A DNA stretch of 64,000 bases from Ceriagrion tenellum (GCA_963169105.1 OY720639.1:121603117-121667116); one strand, 5' to 3'; shown: positions 47,642-58,309, counted from the stretch's first letter. Translations and numbers: made by a program. The notes: generated by a model from the sequence alone, not told the origin.

Positions 47642-47944
47642 TTAAAAGTTTATGTCAAGGTTTGACAAAGGTAAGTAAATCAGGTGGTGGATCATAGAGT
47701 GAAAAAGTAGCAAAAAGGAGTGGAGGTGACACGAATTGTTAGGTATTAGAGCATCGGTGAGGGTGGGTTTCCTATTCATTGAGAACTCATGTTGATTATT
47801 AATAATAGAAACTCTTAAGTCCAGATAATGTATGATTGGTCTTCCTATTTCAAAGGTAAATTTTACTCGGTGAAGGCAATTCAAAAAGGCTAAAAAACAA
47901 TCTGTAGCTGCTCGTCCATAGACATAAAATATCATTATATTCAA
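47642..47944 (-). pseudogene. Penelope-like reverse transcriptase remnant
   Basis: A 100-codon minus open frame covers the last third of a PLE-type RT: FLAFLNCLHRVKFTFEIGRP (family form FLxxLNxxHxxIxFTxExE), HYLDLRVSI (family form LPFLDxxV) and EFSMNRKPTLTDALI (family form FxVYRKPTxTDxYL). The preceding YVDD box is replaced by YVYGRA, so catalytic Asp residues are lost. The RT palm upstream is missing; sequence switches directly to the palindromic junction and inverted end. This ordering (RT, then GIY-YIG) is specific to PLEs. Confidence 0.8.
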
Positions 47945-47962
47945 ATATACAACCGAAGTTGT

Positions 47963-48012
47963 ATATACCTATACAAATATACAACCGATGTTGTATATTT
48001 GTATAGGTATAT
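47963..48012. repeat. Palindrome at the PLE head-to-head junction
   Basis: Arms 47963-47985 and 47990-48012 are exact 23-bp reverse complements around CGAT. A partial third copy (caaatatacaaccgaagttg) lies just upstream at 47942-47961. It is located where the truncated RT meets the inverted end, so it is probably a product of the inversion junction. Confidence 0.85.
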
Positions 48013-48263
48013 TTGTTACGTTAAATATTTCGCGAGTTAAAAAAGTGTCTCTCGAAGTTATCCACAACAAAAACCAGCGAAGAGAGGTGAAAGAGAACTT
48101 AATGTAAATGTATCTCGACTAACGATAACTCAGTGTTCCAGATTATGGTGAAACTGACGAAACTAGAAGTACCCTATACAATAAACTGTGAGAGATACAA
48201 AGTTTGATTTATTACAACACCACCTTTCCACAAAATCTTCAACCTTTTAATAAATTTAACTTC

Positions 48264-49087
48264 TTCTGGAAAAATATAAAAGTAGATTTTCCCTAAATAT
48301 TTTTAAAAACACTTATATTAAATTACGAAAAAATTTAGGAGCCAAGGCAAGAAAATTAAACCGACTTTTCCGATTCAGTGTTCATTTAAGCTATCTCGTG
48401 ATAGCAAAAAAAATTGTTTTTTTTTATCAAGGAAAAAGACATTTCCCCAAAGACAGGATCAGGTGGAACTGCTATGGCTCGGTGCGCAATAAGGGAGAAA
48501 TTACAGTGTTGCCTTCATCCTCTTGTGGCATCCAGCATGTTTTCCTCCTTTTTCCGTGACGTCTCCCGTTTCCTCCTTCACCTCTAAAGTTCTCTCGCCC
48601 TTTGGTCAAATACGTCATATTTCCCAACTCCCTCCTCCATTTGGCTTTAAGGATGAGCTATTTTACGATGCATCGATAGCCAATACGCCGAATATATGGA
48701 GGTGTGGTGATGATCGTCCTGGGAAAACTAAACAATGCTTTTTAAATGTAATGCGTTAAGGCGGCATTGAACATAGAAATCGACTACCGCGGATATAGTG
48801 AATGTAACGATATCTACAATTGTATCGCTACTTGCAGGGCATCGCTCTGCTTACACATTACTTCCAATTTTTCTCAAAAAATTGGATAACAGATATAAAA
48901 AAAGACAATACAAGCACAATAACTGTCAAAATTTGTCAGTTATTCTGTTCTTACACTGCTCTGTTCGAATTCTTCAGGTATTCATGGACTTATTATATCT
49001 TTATATATTACATTAATTGTGCATTAAGTCAGAGAATCGTGCATCGCATCAAGTGCGAGAATTGTGATAGTTATTATTATTATATAA
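48264..49087. other. Spacer with a C/T-rich patch
   Basis: A pyrimidine-rich patch at about 48505-48650 (tttcctcctttttccgtgac) resembles PLE 3' UTR composition but has no hammerhead-like motif. No gene recognised. Confidence 0.4.
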
Positions 49088-49440
49088 TACAAAACTGGTG
49101 CTGGAGGAGGTTTTTGAAGAAAAAATGGACGAAAAAAATAAAAAATTATGAAGTGTACAGAAAAGTAGAAGAGGAAAGGACCATATGGAACACCATGCAG
49201 AAGAAAACAGATGGATTTAACACACTCTGAGACACAATGGCTTCGTGAAGAAGATAACTGAAGGTAAATAGAGAGAATAGATCCCAGAGAAGGACCCAAG
49301 AATAAATACATGGACCAAATAAAGAGAGAAGTGCATAGGAAGAGATGACAGGTGGTATGGGAAATTGCATTAGATTAGGGAAGGCTGGAGGGCTGTATTC
49401 AGCCAATCCTAAGATTGAGTGAACAATGAATGAACAAAAG
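49088..49440 (+). pseudogene. LINE family A 3' end, copy 7
   Basis: The plus frame reads NWCWRRFLKKKWTKKIKNYE, then RKVEEERTIWNTMQKKTDGF, matching WCWRRMLKIKWTGKIRN and RRVEGKRTMWNAIEK of the 16.0-kb copy. The 3' end at about 49383-49430 keeps GGAGGGCTGTATTCAGCCAA then TCCTAAGATTGAGTGAACAATGA. The copy starts abruptly after a TTATTATTATTATATAAT stretch. The 136-codon open frame 48820-49230 is mostly upstream non-LINE sequence joined by chance. Confidence 0.8.
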
Positions 49441-50564
49441 TGATGAATTTTGCCCTTTAGTTATTTAGTGTTTAAAATATTTTCAAGAGCAAATAAACGT
49501 TGAAATACGCAGAAATGAGTCCCCATCCCGCAAATTCATTCGTTCTTTACATTTTAAATCTTTATTTGCGGTCATGTGGTGAAGATTTCCTCGGATGCAA
49601 CGCAATTTAATTTCATCATTGACAAGCTACTAGCCGGCTAAATAGATTATTAGCTATCCTCATAGCAATTGCAAACCGCAATCAATTACAACATGTCGAC
49701 TCCTACTGCCATGGGAGTCTGTGAATACACACAGGAGCATAGCTTGCACGCGACTTGCAAGACTACTCCCATGGAAGTAACTTCCATGTGTAATGCCACC
49801 TTTACGTGTAATATTACGATATATACACTGTTACGACGCATGTTGTAGAGATGCCACTCTTGTGAACATGCGAATAAATGTAACACGAGATGTATTGATT
49901 GCAATGTAGTTCAGTACGATATGTGATGAGAGTCCATATGGTGCATGCAAAGTTTTTCCACATACAATGTAAAATACTGTAAACCATGTTTATAGTTCAA
50001 CTTGAGAAGCTACATTATGTCAGCGATTAATAATATGTATTACTTACTACGATTAATTGCCACATACTGGATAGGGTTCCATTTAAATGACTCTATGCTA
50101 CATAAGTTAAAGTTAATCCAAGCAGTGAATTACAAGTATTTTTATGTATTTAATTTTATTAAAAAGAAGTATTTACATGCAAAGCAGCACGAGGCAACGC
50201 GATACAAGCGTGATCAATCGCGGTGTTTGCACTGCAATATTTTTAATTCGCTGTTCAAAGTAGTAGTAGGATATTTTTAAAGGTGCTTTGACATCTAAGA
50301 CAACTTCTTGAGGGCCAAGAATTTTTAAAACATTGGTATACTGTTTGATTCAGTTTATGTCAACTTTGGTGAGATTATAGTTGATCATTTATTGTCAAAC
50401 TTGAAATATCTGTTTTTCATCAGAGAAAGGCTTTGAGAAGAACATAGCGATGCTAGCAATACTATAGGGCCCGAAGTTATCAATAGTTAAGACTCGATTG
50501 GATTGCATATATTTGGAGAGGTGACCGACAGCTAAGGTCATTTGAGCCATAGGGGACAGTTAAG
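49441..50564. other. Spacer, no gene recognised
   Basis: About 1.1 kb. A patch at 49690-49800 has short palindromic words around CCATGG, but no element could be delimited. The 92-codon frame at 50002-50280 has no motif. Confidence 0.45.
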
Positions 50565-50810
50565 AGAGGAAGGGTGGATAGAAACCCGGCGTCGGCATTA
50601 GCCTGCTCTTAGCAAAAGGCGCCAAGGGGATCACGGTTTAATGTCTTATCCGACAGACAAAGTACTGTACTTGAAGTGCCCTCCACAAGACACTCAACTA
50701 GGGATCACGTTTCCTCTGAAAAACATCCTCCTCTGCAGGAATTTGAACCCTGGCCGTCCGTATGGTTAGCCAGTACTCTAGCCACCACACCAACCCGATC
50801 TCCTTATGGC
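50565..50810 (-). mobile_element. tRNA-derived SINE, copy 1
   Basis: The minus strand begins with a tRNA-like head: GATCGGGTTGGTGTGGTGGC (A box, about 50780-50800) and GGGTTCAAATTCC (B box, 50738-50750). The body contains ATTAAACCGTGATCCCCTTG and AGCAGGCTAATGCCGACGCC. A second copy in the same orientation lies at 55.05-55.28 kb. Transcription would be by RNA polymerase III from the internal boxes, with reverse transcription by a LINE. The head is not a functional tRNA because the body continues into unrelated sequence. Confidence 0.75.
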
Positions 50811-50929
50811 TCGATGAGCATGTCTTGGGACCCTGGGGCTTACGCTGATAGTTATATAATAGTCCTTAGAGTGTAAACTATAATAATGCTACATTTGAGC
50901 TCAAATGGTATCTTAGATTTATAGCTGAG

Positions 50930-51115
50930 TGAGAAGTTGCTCCATTTTTTTAATTGAACGATAGTGTTTGTATTTTGGCTGTACTCCTTACTCCCAACGT
51001 CCTTACATCCCATCTATTTATGGATAGTTTTTGAGTAACAAACACACTCACAGTCGGGCAGAGCACTATATTTTTATTCATTAGTAGAGATTTGTGCAAC
51101 GTCGCGTATTCCTTT
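50930..51115 (-). pseudogene. Possible decayed GIY-YIG fragment
   Basis: The minus strand reads, with one stop, DVAQISTN, then KYSALPDCECVCYSKTIHK. It lines up with DIVDLKSK, VYNVSFSDCECIYIGRTGHK of the 47.2-kb GIY-YIG, and the DNA shares a 14-bp exact match (acactcacagtcgg). It may be another PLE remnant. The match is short and the flanks do not align, so the call is tentative. Confidence 0.35.
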
Positions 51116-51770
51116 TACTTTCCCTGCACCCGTGTTTCTCTCTCTCTCTCTCTTCCAATCCTTCTTCCTTGTTCGCCCCTCTATCCCTCATCCCATTCTG
51201 TCAGGAGAGGGCGGACACACTCCCACGACTCGCCTATCGATTTTCGAGCCAACACACTAAAGAGGGGGGAGAGCAAACCCCACCCTCCCTCCAACCCAAC
51301 GAAACCCCGTCTCTCCCTCCTCCCCCCTCCTCACACCCTATCGCCCTTTAACCTCCATAGCCTGCCCCACCCCTTCCTTCTCTCCCTTCTCCTCCTCTCC
51401 TTCTCAATGCAATGCTCCGTTCCTTCCTCTCTCCCTATGCTCCACGCCACAAGCACTTCTCCCCTTGCCTACATCTCCTCAATCCTTTCCATTCCACCTC
51501 CACCACCCATCGCCCCACCCATTTGCCTTTTGAAAAAAAATTGACTATACATCTCTCTCTCGATGTTGCACACCTCTAGGTCTAGGCCAAACTCGCTCCT
51601 TAACACACCGGAAACATTTCTGCGCGCCAATGCTCGCAGTTTTTGTATTCTTTTTCCCAACCTTCGCCGCCTTTTTTAACGCCCTCTCTGGCCTGAACAG
51701 AGCTTGTAATATAGGGCTTGTTTTGTTCTCAGGGAAACATTAATTTATTTTGCACAAAGTTTAAATAGAA
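51116..51770. other. Long pyrimidine-rich tract
   Basis: From 51116 to about 51540 the plus strand is dominated by C and T, including a (TC)n run at 51131-51149 and CCTCCCTCCAACCC-type stretches. The 150-codon plus frame and its 85-codon overlap are compositional (Ser, Pro, Leu). It could be a PLE 3' UTR of the kind at 44.5 kb, but no hammerhead motif follows. The segment 51540-51770 has no recognised feature. Confidence 0.45.
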
Positions 51771-52345
51771 ATTTTATTATTGTTATTATTAAAAAATTAA
51801 ACAGTTACAAGTAGGCCAAGGTGGTAACATCAAAAACAGCCGAGTAAAAAATTAAACCTTGAAACCTTCTACTTCTTTAACCTATTTTTAAAATACATAA
51901 GTTTTTTGGGAAGGGCTCAAATATTTTTGCTAGTAGGTCGTTCCATTCTCGTATGGTCCTGTTCAAGATGGAGAACTGTTTTACATTTGTCCTTTGTGAT
52001 CGGCACTTTATCTTGAACTGGTGATCATTTTTTGCCACAAAGTTTGGCCTTATTATGTTCTTCGCAAATTCATGCCATTCTTTTTCCTCAGTCACTATTT
52101 TGTACACCCCACATAGCCTGCTCCCTTTCCTCCTCACCTGTTAATTCTCCCTTCCCAGTGCTCTAAGCATTTCTGTTACGCTCTCTGTTTTATTGTGTTT
52201 CCCTAGCACATACCTAGCCGTTTTTCTTAGCATCTTCTCCAAGTTCATCACCTCTCTTTCCTTGTGAGTCCCATACAAGAGATGCGTACTCTAGTGTTGG
52301 TCGAACCAGGAATTTATAGGCCTGAACGCCTTTTCTGAAGATTTG
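51771..52345 (-). pseudogene. LINE C-terminal remnant (type B) with 3' end
   Basis: The minus strand gives YKFLVRPTLEYASLVWDSQG (about 52312-52261), then, after frame changes, an 86-codon open frame (52137-51877) with RLCGVYKIVTEEKEWHEFAK, IIRPNFVAKNDHQFKIKC and FSILNRTIREWNDLLAK. These are the standard post-RT blocks of CR1/jockey-type LINEs (LVRPxLEYAS; FFxRTIxxWNxLP). The 3' end runs into a TAATAATAACAATAATAAAA tail near 51790-51770, typical for such elements. Domains upstream are missing. Unrelated in sequence to family A. Confidence 0.78.
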
Positions 52346-52632
52346 AAATAGAAATAAGAACGTGTTTTCCAATTTCATGATATATCGTCCTAGATAATTC
52401 AGATAAATGTCCTCAACTTACATTATGCGAGGAGACATGAAAAATAGTGGAGCATCCAGCATCGTTAAGACTTTTCATTTTACACACTATGATTTTGCTT
52501 ACAGTCAATTTGAATTTCCACTCCATCGATGTAAGTTTGAGGTTTTACACTATATATTTCTGCATTACATGATGCTAAAAAGGATCTAGAGTAAAAGGAA
52601 TAAAAAAAAATTAACTTAAATTCTGTATCATA
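52346..52632. other. Spacer, no gene recognised
   Basis: AT-rich sequence between the LINE and the mariner; nothing recognised. Confidence 0.5.
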
Positions 52633-52634
52633 TA

Positions 52635-53606
52635 CGAGGGTTATCCGTAACATAAGGTTCCCAAAGCGCTGCAGTCTCGAGGAATGCTGTTACGCGGGAT
52701 CCGGCGACACTGGCGTGTAGCTTGGTTCCCCCTCTACAATCTTCACCCCGGCGAACTGTCTGCGACGTTCAGTCTTGGCTGAGCGGCAGTTAGAGGTAGA
52801 GTTCCCATTCGCTTCGCCCGACAGGAATGAATTACGTACTGTGGTTCGTATTTGTGTGCAAAAAACACTGCACCGGTGGACATTCATTCTTAACTGTGTG
52901 AGGTGTACGGAGAGAAGTGTATGAGCACACAACACCGGCGCAAATGGTGCAGAGAATTCAAATACGGACGTACAGATGTCCATGACAAACAGCGTTCCGG
53001 ACGGCCATCGGTTTCGGACGAAACGATTGCTAAAGTGGAAGAAGAAATGCTGAAAGATCGAAGGGTAACGGTTCGGGAGCTGTGCGAGATGATCTATGAT
53101 GTCAGTAAGACAACCATTAACAAAAATTTGACAGACCATTTAGGGTATACCGAGGTTTGTGCAAGGTGGGTCCCTAGAATGGGGAAAATGGGGAGTGCGT
53201 TTCCATCCTGACAACGCTCTTCCGCACACCGCCCACCTAACAAACAATCTTCCCAACCAATTTGGATGGGATATTGTCAAACACCCGCCCTACAGCCCGG
53301 ACATAGCCCCAAGTGATTACCATCTCTTCCCTGAAATGAAGAAACTCCTGGGTGGGACTCAATTCCCAATCGAAGAGAAGCTGAAAGAAGAGGTTTTAAG
53401 CTACCTCCGCGGCGCGGTGGGAGAGTTCTACGACTCGGGCATTAAGAAGATGGTACACTGCATGCAAAAATGCATCTACCTCAACGGCAATTATGTCAAA
53501 AAATAAGAAAAAGTCTAAGCTTTCCAAAAATGAATAATTCAAAGCAAACAAACATGTTTTTCATTGTGAAAAATCTTTGGGAACCTTATTTTACGAACAA
53601 CCCTCA
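52635..53606 (+). mobile_element. mariner transposon, internally deleted, 972 bp
   Basis: Terminal inverted repeats of 32 bp (52635-52666 and 53575-53606; 28 of 32 identical) share TAAGGTTCCCAAAG and are flanked by TA (52633-52634 and 53607-53608), the mariner target. Inside is a transposase remnant on the plus strand. Intact mariners are about 1.3 kb; here roughly 0.3 kb of the middle is missing. The TIRs are still similar, so the element might have been mobilised in trans by a related transposase. The 149-codon minus frame (52690-53139) is only the antisense of this gene. Confidence 0.9.
52882..53505 (+). pseudogene. mariner transposase, middle deleted and frameshifted
   Basis: The N-terminal part (EVYGEKCMS, HRRKWCREFKYGRTDVHD, RSGRPSVSDE) is the paired-type helix-turn-helix that binds the TIRs. 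It runs to VCARWVPRM near 53185. The next readable sequence, in another frame, is GVRFHPDNALPHTAH (second catalytic Asp) and YSPDIAPSDYHLFPEMK (third Asp of the D,D34D triad), ending in NGNYVKK and a stop at 53503. The first catalytic Asp (usual TGDETW) lies in the lost middle, so the product cannot catalyse transposition. Upstream of the Met at 52903 the frame continues as LCEVYGEKC after a stop, so the true start is also lost. Confidence 0.88.
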
Positions 53607-53754
53607 TACTTTTATGACACTTCAGTAGAATATATACATATAAAATATTTCAAAACCCTCAGGTAATTCTCGCCATTTCCGAAGGCATGTTTCTCCCCAC
53701 ATTGCCACTGCATCCGTAACATACGACCATCGCCTGATTATTTTGAATACTTGA

Positions 53755-53900
53755 TGCAGGTGGGTAGCTTGATGATTAACCTACCATGCCCTGGTTCAAG
53801 TCCATATAGGTAAGAATTTCTTTCGTAGAATCCCAACCACAACTTTGATACTGTGTATAGAGTGATCAATTCCATAAAATATGGCACTTTTTCCTACGGA
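53755..53900 (+). mobile_element. tRNA-like SINE fragment
   Basis: The A-box-like GTGGGTAGCTTGATGATTAA and the near-consensus B box GGTTCAAGTCC (about 53790-53800) are correctly spaced. They are followed by AAGAATTTCTTTCGTAGAAT, reminiscent of the body at about 46.34 kb. The tRNA-like head lacks a foldable acceptor stem by eye. The 3' border is unclear. Confidence 0.45.
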
Positions 53901-55044
53901 AGTTAAATGTTGTGCTCATTGGGATCTTCCTCGTTTGAAGAGACGCCAATTTCCTAAACCACCCTCGCTCTCATTCCATATTCAATTCTTATTTGTATCA
54001 TCCCCTGGCCTAGTCTTCATGGCAATAGTTACATCATTTGCCTATGCATCTTATGGTCAAAGGGGCTGTATGCCCCAGCCGAAAACGCTCCTATATTTCT
54101 GCCTTCTGCCGCAGCCTCGAGAAATCTTCATCCCACCCTCGATTTGCCGCCCCGGACAACAGCGCTGAAACTGATGGGACAAAAGAAAATGCGTTGCGGG
54201 AGTCCAAAAGGATGTTCATTGTAAGCTTATAATTCGAAAAATTCAACAATATGACGGTCTTACTCGGATATGAAGGATTTCCATTTAGGATAAATGCAAA
54301 TAATGAGAATTAATGTCGCACGCGTCACTTGATTTTCTACAAATTCACGTTTCTTCCTCGGTCGAATAGAATGTAGAATGCAGCGAGTGTAAAGTTGAAA
54401 CACTCACTCTCAATATTAATCCTTATTTTAGAGACCACCGCGAACAGATTTGACTTAAAAAGCGAAGCGAAGCGAAGATAAAATAAAAGTGAGTGGACAT
54501 CTGCAGAAGCGTTTCCAGCCGGGGTACACGACATCCTTTTTTATCCATTCCCACTGATATTTTACATTTTTTTATAATATTTCTTTAAATATTGGTTGTT
54601 TATCGTTTTTATATGTTCGGAACTCTACTGTTAAACATCCAATTAATTCATTTATTCACAGCGATTGGTGCAAAAATGCCTTCTTCTCATGCACCATCAG
54701 CGATTACAGCAAGAACAGTGTAACACTAATATAGGACACCTCGTCCAACACATAGTTCACCCTGGTACTCTCCCCCTTCCTTTATCCTATTCCCATCCCC
54801 TTTTGTGACTATTATTCTAAGGCCCCCTGCCGCATGCTTCTGAAGTGACTCATGGGCAGCATGTCTCATTCGTTCGTGAATTCGTTCATCATAAAATGTT
54901 GACTTCAGCATACTGTCTAGAGAGGGATCATCTATCCTCATTTTACTGCTCTTCGTCGGCAGTTCCTACCGGGGAGATGGCCGACAATTAAAGCCTTTTG
55001 CACCATTAAGGATCGACAAGTAGATTCGCTAGGGAAGGATAATT
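53901..55044. other. Spacer, no gene recognised
   Basis: A short gcgaa tandem occurs at about 54461-54476. A 71-codon minus frame (54941-54726; RIHERMRHAAHESLQKHAAG) looks protein-like but matches no family I know. Nothing else recognised. Confidence 0.4.
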
Positions 55045-55280
55045 CGAGAAATTGACGAAGTGGAGAGTTTCTCGGCGGCGGCATTAGCCTGCTACTAACG
55101 AGAGAACAGTTTAATGCGCCCTCAGACGCATCGAGTAAGTACTACATAAGAAGTGCTCTTCAAATTGCACCACAATTGGAATTTCACTGAAATATCTCCT
55201 TATCTGTAGGGATTTAAACCCATGTCATCGGCATGAGAAGCCAGTATTCTAGCTCTCTCAACAATCTGCTCCGTATCTTT
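55045..55280 (-). mobile_element. tRNA-derived SINE, copy 2
   Basis: Same family as 50.57-50.81 kb. The minus-strand head has GAGAGAGCTAGAATACTGGC (A-box region) and GGGTTTAAATCCC (B box, 55209-55221). The body shares GCACTT, ATTAAAC and AGCAGGCTAATGCCGCCGCC with copy 1. It is more diverged in the B box (GGTTTAAAT) than copy 1. Confidence 0.72.
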
Positions 55281-57029
55281 TGATTTACGGGGTAACTTGC
55301 TCACTTCTCCTTCACCCTTGACCCACTTCCAAAATGATCCGGGGAAACTCCTCCGCCGTGCCTGAAATACATCCGGGCACCCATAGGCCCAGTTTGAAAC
55401 CATTTCTTTTTCACGTTCTTCTACATTCAAACCGTACTCACAAAACTCCTACTGTTTCAACTCACAGCATCTTTTTTCGCGGATGCTTGGTTTGGGACTC
55501 CAATTAGCATAATCATGCACCAGAACATTTCTTCTGTTGATTTTTATGAATATTTCTAATTATATTCTCATCTATATGAGTTAAAACCAGTCTCTTCCCA
55601 TTATTCTCACTCAGGAAGTTAATTTATGTTAAATGTGTGATAGGCAATCATTCTATCAAGTAAGTGGTATCATCCCTCAATGTCAGAGGAAAAATTATTG
55701 TCGTTAAATACTGTAAGTTGATATTTTATGATTGGCTCAGGTCTAATAGAGATTTCAATTGGATTCCTACACTGAGAACTAACGCCAAAAAACCATTGCT
55801 AATTATGTTTTTTTCATATTTGATGAACAACCTCAGTTTCAACAGGTAACTATCATTTTCAGAACTACATACGGCAAGAATGTGAATTTTATTAGCCTCC
55901 ATCAACGGGAGGAATAGAGGATTTTCAGAGGGAATGGCATTGAAATTAGTAAAACAAATGAATCTCCGGGTGAAACCATGACTACTAAAGGCATATAATT
56001 AGCTATATTTGTGACGTTAAAAAGTCTATTGGAAAGGTTAAACCTCCTCTCTCATATATTCCTTCAAGATCAAACTAGCACGTTTTATTTTCACTCCTCT
56101 AAAGCGTATACGATAACCATTACTCTCACTGTGTATTCTTAACTTGGCAGTCTCTTCAGTCCCTTTTCTTCTTACCCTCTAGACTTTCGGCATTGCCGGT
56201 CAAAAATCACAACGTGTGCAACAGAAATGCACCTAAAAGATCGGGTAGGAATGACGGCAACAGATCGATTGCTTTTCATATCGATGGGTTGTGTTTTAAC
56301 AGTATTAATGACAGATCGCATTTAAGTGACATCCGGATTTCAACTTAAATACCTTTAGGAGACAACTTCAAATACTCTTTATTAGTTCTAATGCTCTTAA
56401 TTTTTCGGATGTGATATTAAACTGTGGAAACCTTTGCACCTTTCGCTATGCAGAACCATATGCGACGTCGTGTTTTTATATACCCTGTCCCCATTCATCT
56501 AATAATCTTGTCCGTTCCTTGGCTTAACTTACGAATGACCTTTCAATGGCCCAAAATACTTCAGTTGTTGGTGACATGCAATTTTGACCCTCCAGTCAGC
56601 GACGCAACTTTTGAGTCTTTCATCCATTTTTAATTAATACCAATCATGTATGGAAAATGAGCATTCGTCATTAATCCTACAAATAAATAATTACATAACC
56701 CGTATAATTCCCCATATAATGAGGAATAAATAATCAAATATAATTACATTTCATCCTTAAAAGCGGATTTACTCTCAAATACGTGATTGAAAAAGAAGAT
56801 TTCCCGAACGGGGAAATTATTATAGGAGCCAAGGGCTAATTCTGTAATTTTTCTCTTCCCATGTAACCATGAATGGCCACGAAACCATGAGAGAACAGTG
56901 TGTGGCAGGTGGAGTATTTTAATAACGTAAATATTAGTGAAGATAATGGGCAAAGATATTTAATGGAGAATAGCGTTAGCAAAGGATTCGTTTAATTAGA
57001 GGAGGGGAATAATAACGAGGACCTTGAAT
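55281..57029. other. AT-rich stretch, no gene recognised
   Basis: About 1.7 kb without a recognisable gene or repeat. Confidence 0.5.
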
Positions 57030-57440
57030 AAAAATATATAGAAAAAAGAGAAAAACGGTTTGATTCGGAGTATAGCGTTGCATGGTGCAGTAAAGCTTAC
57101 ACTGAGGGAACGGAATAATTGTAGGCATTTGAATTAAGGATTTGAGGAGAATGGAGAAAACACGTTCGACGGAAAGGAAGAAGTACGAAAAGACAAAATA
57201 GATGATAGATTAGGAGTGGAAGCTGCATGAGAAGATTAGAGGAAGCTAGAGCTGGTCTTTTGAACAGGTAAAAGGGGACAAAGGGATGCTGAAGGCCGTG
57301 ATAGAGGAGATGATGTTAGGTAAACGGTTTAGGAGAAGAGAGGAAATAGGTTTTATGATTCGGATGACGAGAAGTAGGTCGACTGCCGAGCTGAAGAAGT
57401 AATTAATTTCAGGAGATAAGGTGTAGTGGTAATAAAATAC
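57030..57440 (+). pseudogene. Possible decayed LINE C-terminus
   Basis: A purine-rich segment whose plus frame reads KGMLKAVIEEMMLGKRFRRR then EIGFMI (about 57280-57370). This recalls the C-terminal motif MLRxVIEGxMxGKRxRGRKRxGMxD of some LINE proteins. Nothing upstream confirms it and stops are frequent. A purine-rich composition alone could mimic the motif. Confidence 0.3.
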
Positions 57441-58309
57441 GGCACAGGTACTCTTTTTCTTCCATAACAACCTAACTCATTCGGTAGATCACCTTTGGCA
57501 GGTATAAGGCGGATAAGCTTGGGTAGGTCGACATGGTACCAAGAGCTTCAAATGTTCTTTGCAGCAACGTTTCCATTGCTGTAAAATTAACTCCCTGGGG
57601 GCCTAATAATACCTAGTAGCTGAATAAATACCCCAAATAACCCCTGAAAAGACCCATTATGTCCTACAGGCATTTTCTACTCATAAAAACCCCGAATGGT
57701 TTCCCATACTTGCCCTTATCCACCTTATCAACACCAGCCAAGCATAGGTCAACCCTCAGTCTCCTATTATTTCTGCTCATTGAAATATAACAATGTTTGA
57801 CATGTTACCAATATCCTGTCAAGGAATAGCAGGAGGTATGCTTCATCCGGTGCAGTGTAAGCTCGCTGGGTCCTCCTACTCCTTCTATAGGAAATTAACA
57901 ATTCCGCAGTTATTGTTAAGCTGCTTGCAGAGGGATGAACATAGCATTTTAGCCAGGTGTGAATTAGTTCGTTGTAAGCTGTAATTGTGACAAAAATGAA
58001 AAGAGGCACTGAAAATGTCTAAACCCCTAAATATTGATTATATAAGAAGCTTTTGCGGGGTTTAGCACTCGGGGTACCCAAAATAGACCAAATGCAGACA
58101 GCTAAAATTCAATCACCTTCAGTTACTGATATTTAGCAAACAGATACTCCCATCTCCAGAATTATCTAACGCGTACATGCTGTGGGATTTTGCTAGGACT
58201 GTGTGATAACTCCTATGAATAGTGAATATTTTTCAGTCAATAAGATGCTTAATTGAAGAACGAGGGCTGATAGTTCCTTTGATTTCCATTAACAAACTAT
58301 GCATGGTAG
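57441..58309. other. Spacer, no gene recognised
   Basis: About 870 bp with no recognisable feature. Overlapping small open frames on both strands at 57767-58009 have no motif. Confidence 0.5.

Larger units (their letters stand above)
46809..48263 (-). mobile_element. Penelope-like element with inverted ends, 1.43 kb
   Basis: An insertion at 46821-48251 between aaatatgacttc (46809-46820) and aaatttaacttc (48252-48263), 10 of 12 identical. Coding is on the minus strand: a 5'-truncated RT remnant (47944-47642), a linker, and a GIY-YIG endonuclease (about 47400-47050), then a C/T-rich 3' UTR and a terminal repeat at 46821-46881. An inverted copy of that terminal repeat stands at the other end (about 48150-48215, sharing GAGATACAAAGTTTGAT), followed by a 36-nt tail containing CTTTCCACAAAATC. 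This is the plan of the three small insertions at 9.27, 27.85 and 63.76 kb. Frameshifts and stops make it inactive. Confidence 0.8.

Noticed and set aside
48820..49230. 136-codon frame as a host gene
   Set aside because: Its C-terminal 45 residues are the LINE family A tail and the rest is unrelated AT-rich DNA read through by chance.
50738..50800. True tRNA genes at the B-box matches (also 53.79, 55.21 and 40.67 kb)
   Set aside because: Heads do not fold into a full cloverleaf by eye and continue into shared SINE bodies; treated as tRNA-derived SINEs.
51092..51544. 150-codon plus open frame
   Set aside because: Almost entirely Ser, Pro and Leu from C/T-rich DNA, with an equally open overlapping frame; compositional, no domain.
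52690..53139. 149-codon minus open frame
   Set aside because: It is the antisense of the mariner TIR region and transposase N-terminus; the plus strand carries clear mariner motifs.
54726..54941. 71-codon minus frame as a small gene
   Set aside because: The sequence looks protein-like but has no recognised family, no neighbouring coding signal and no splice evidence.
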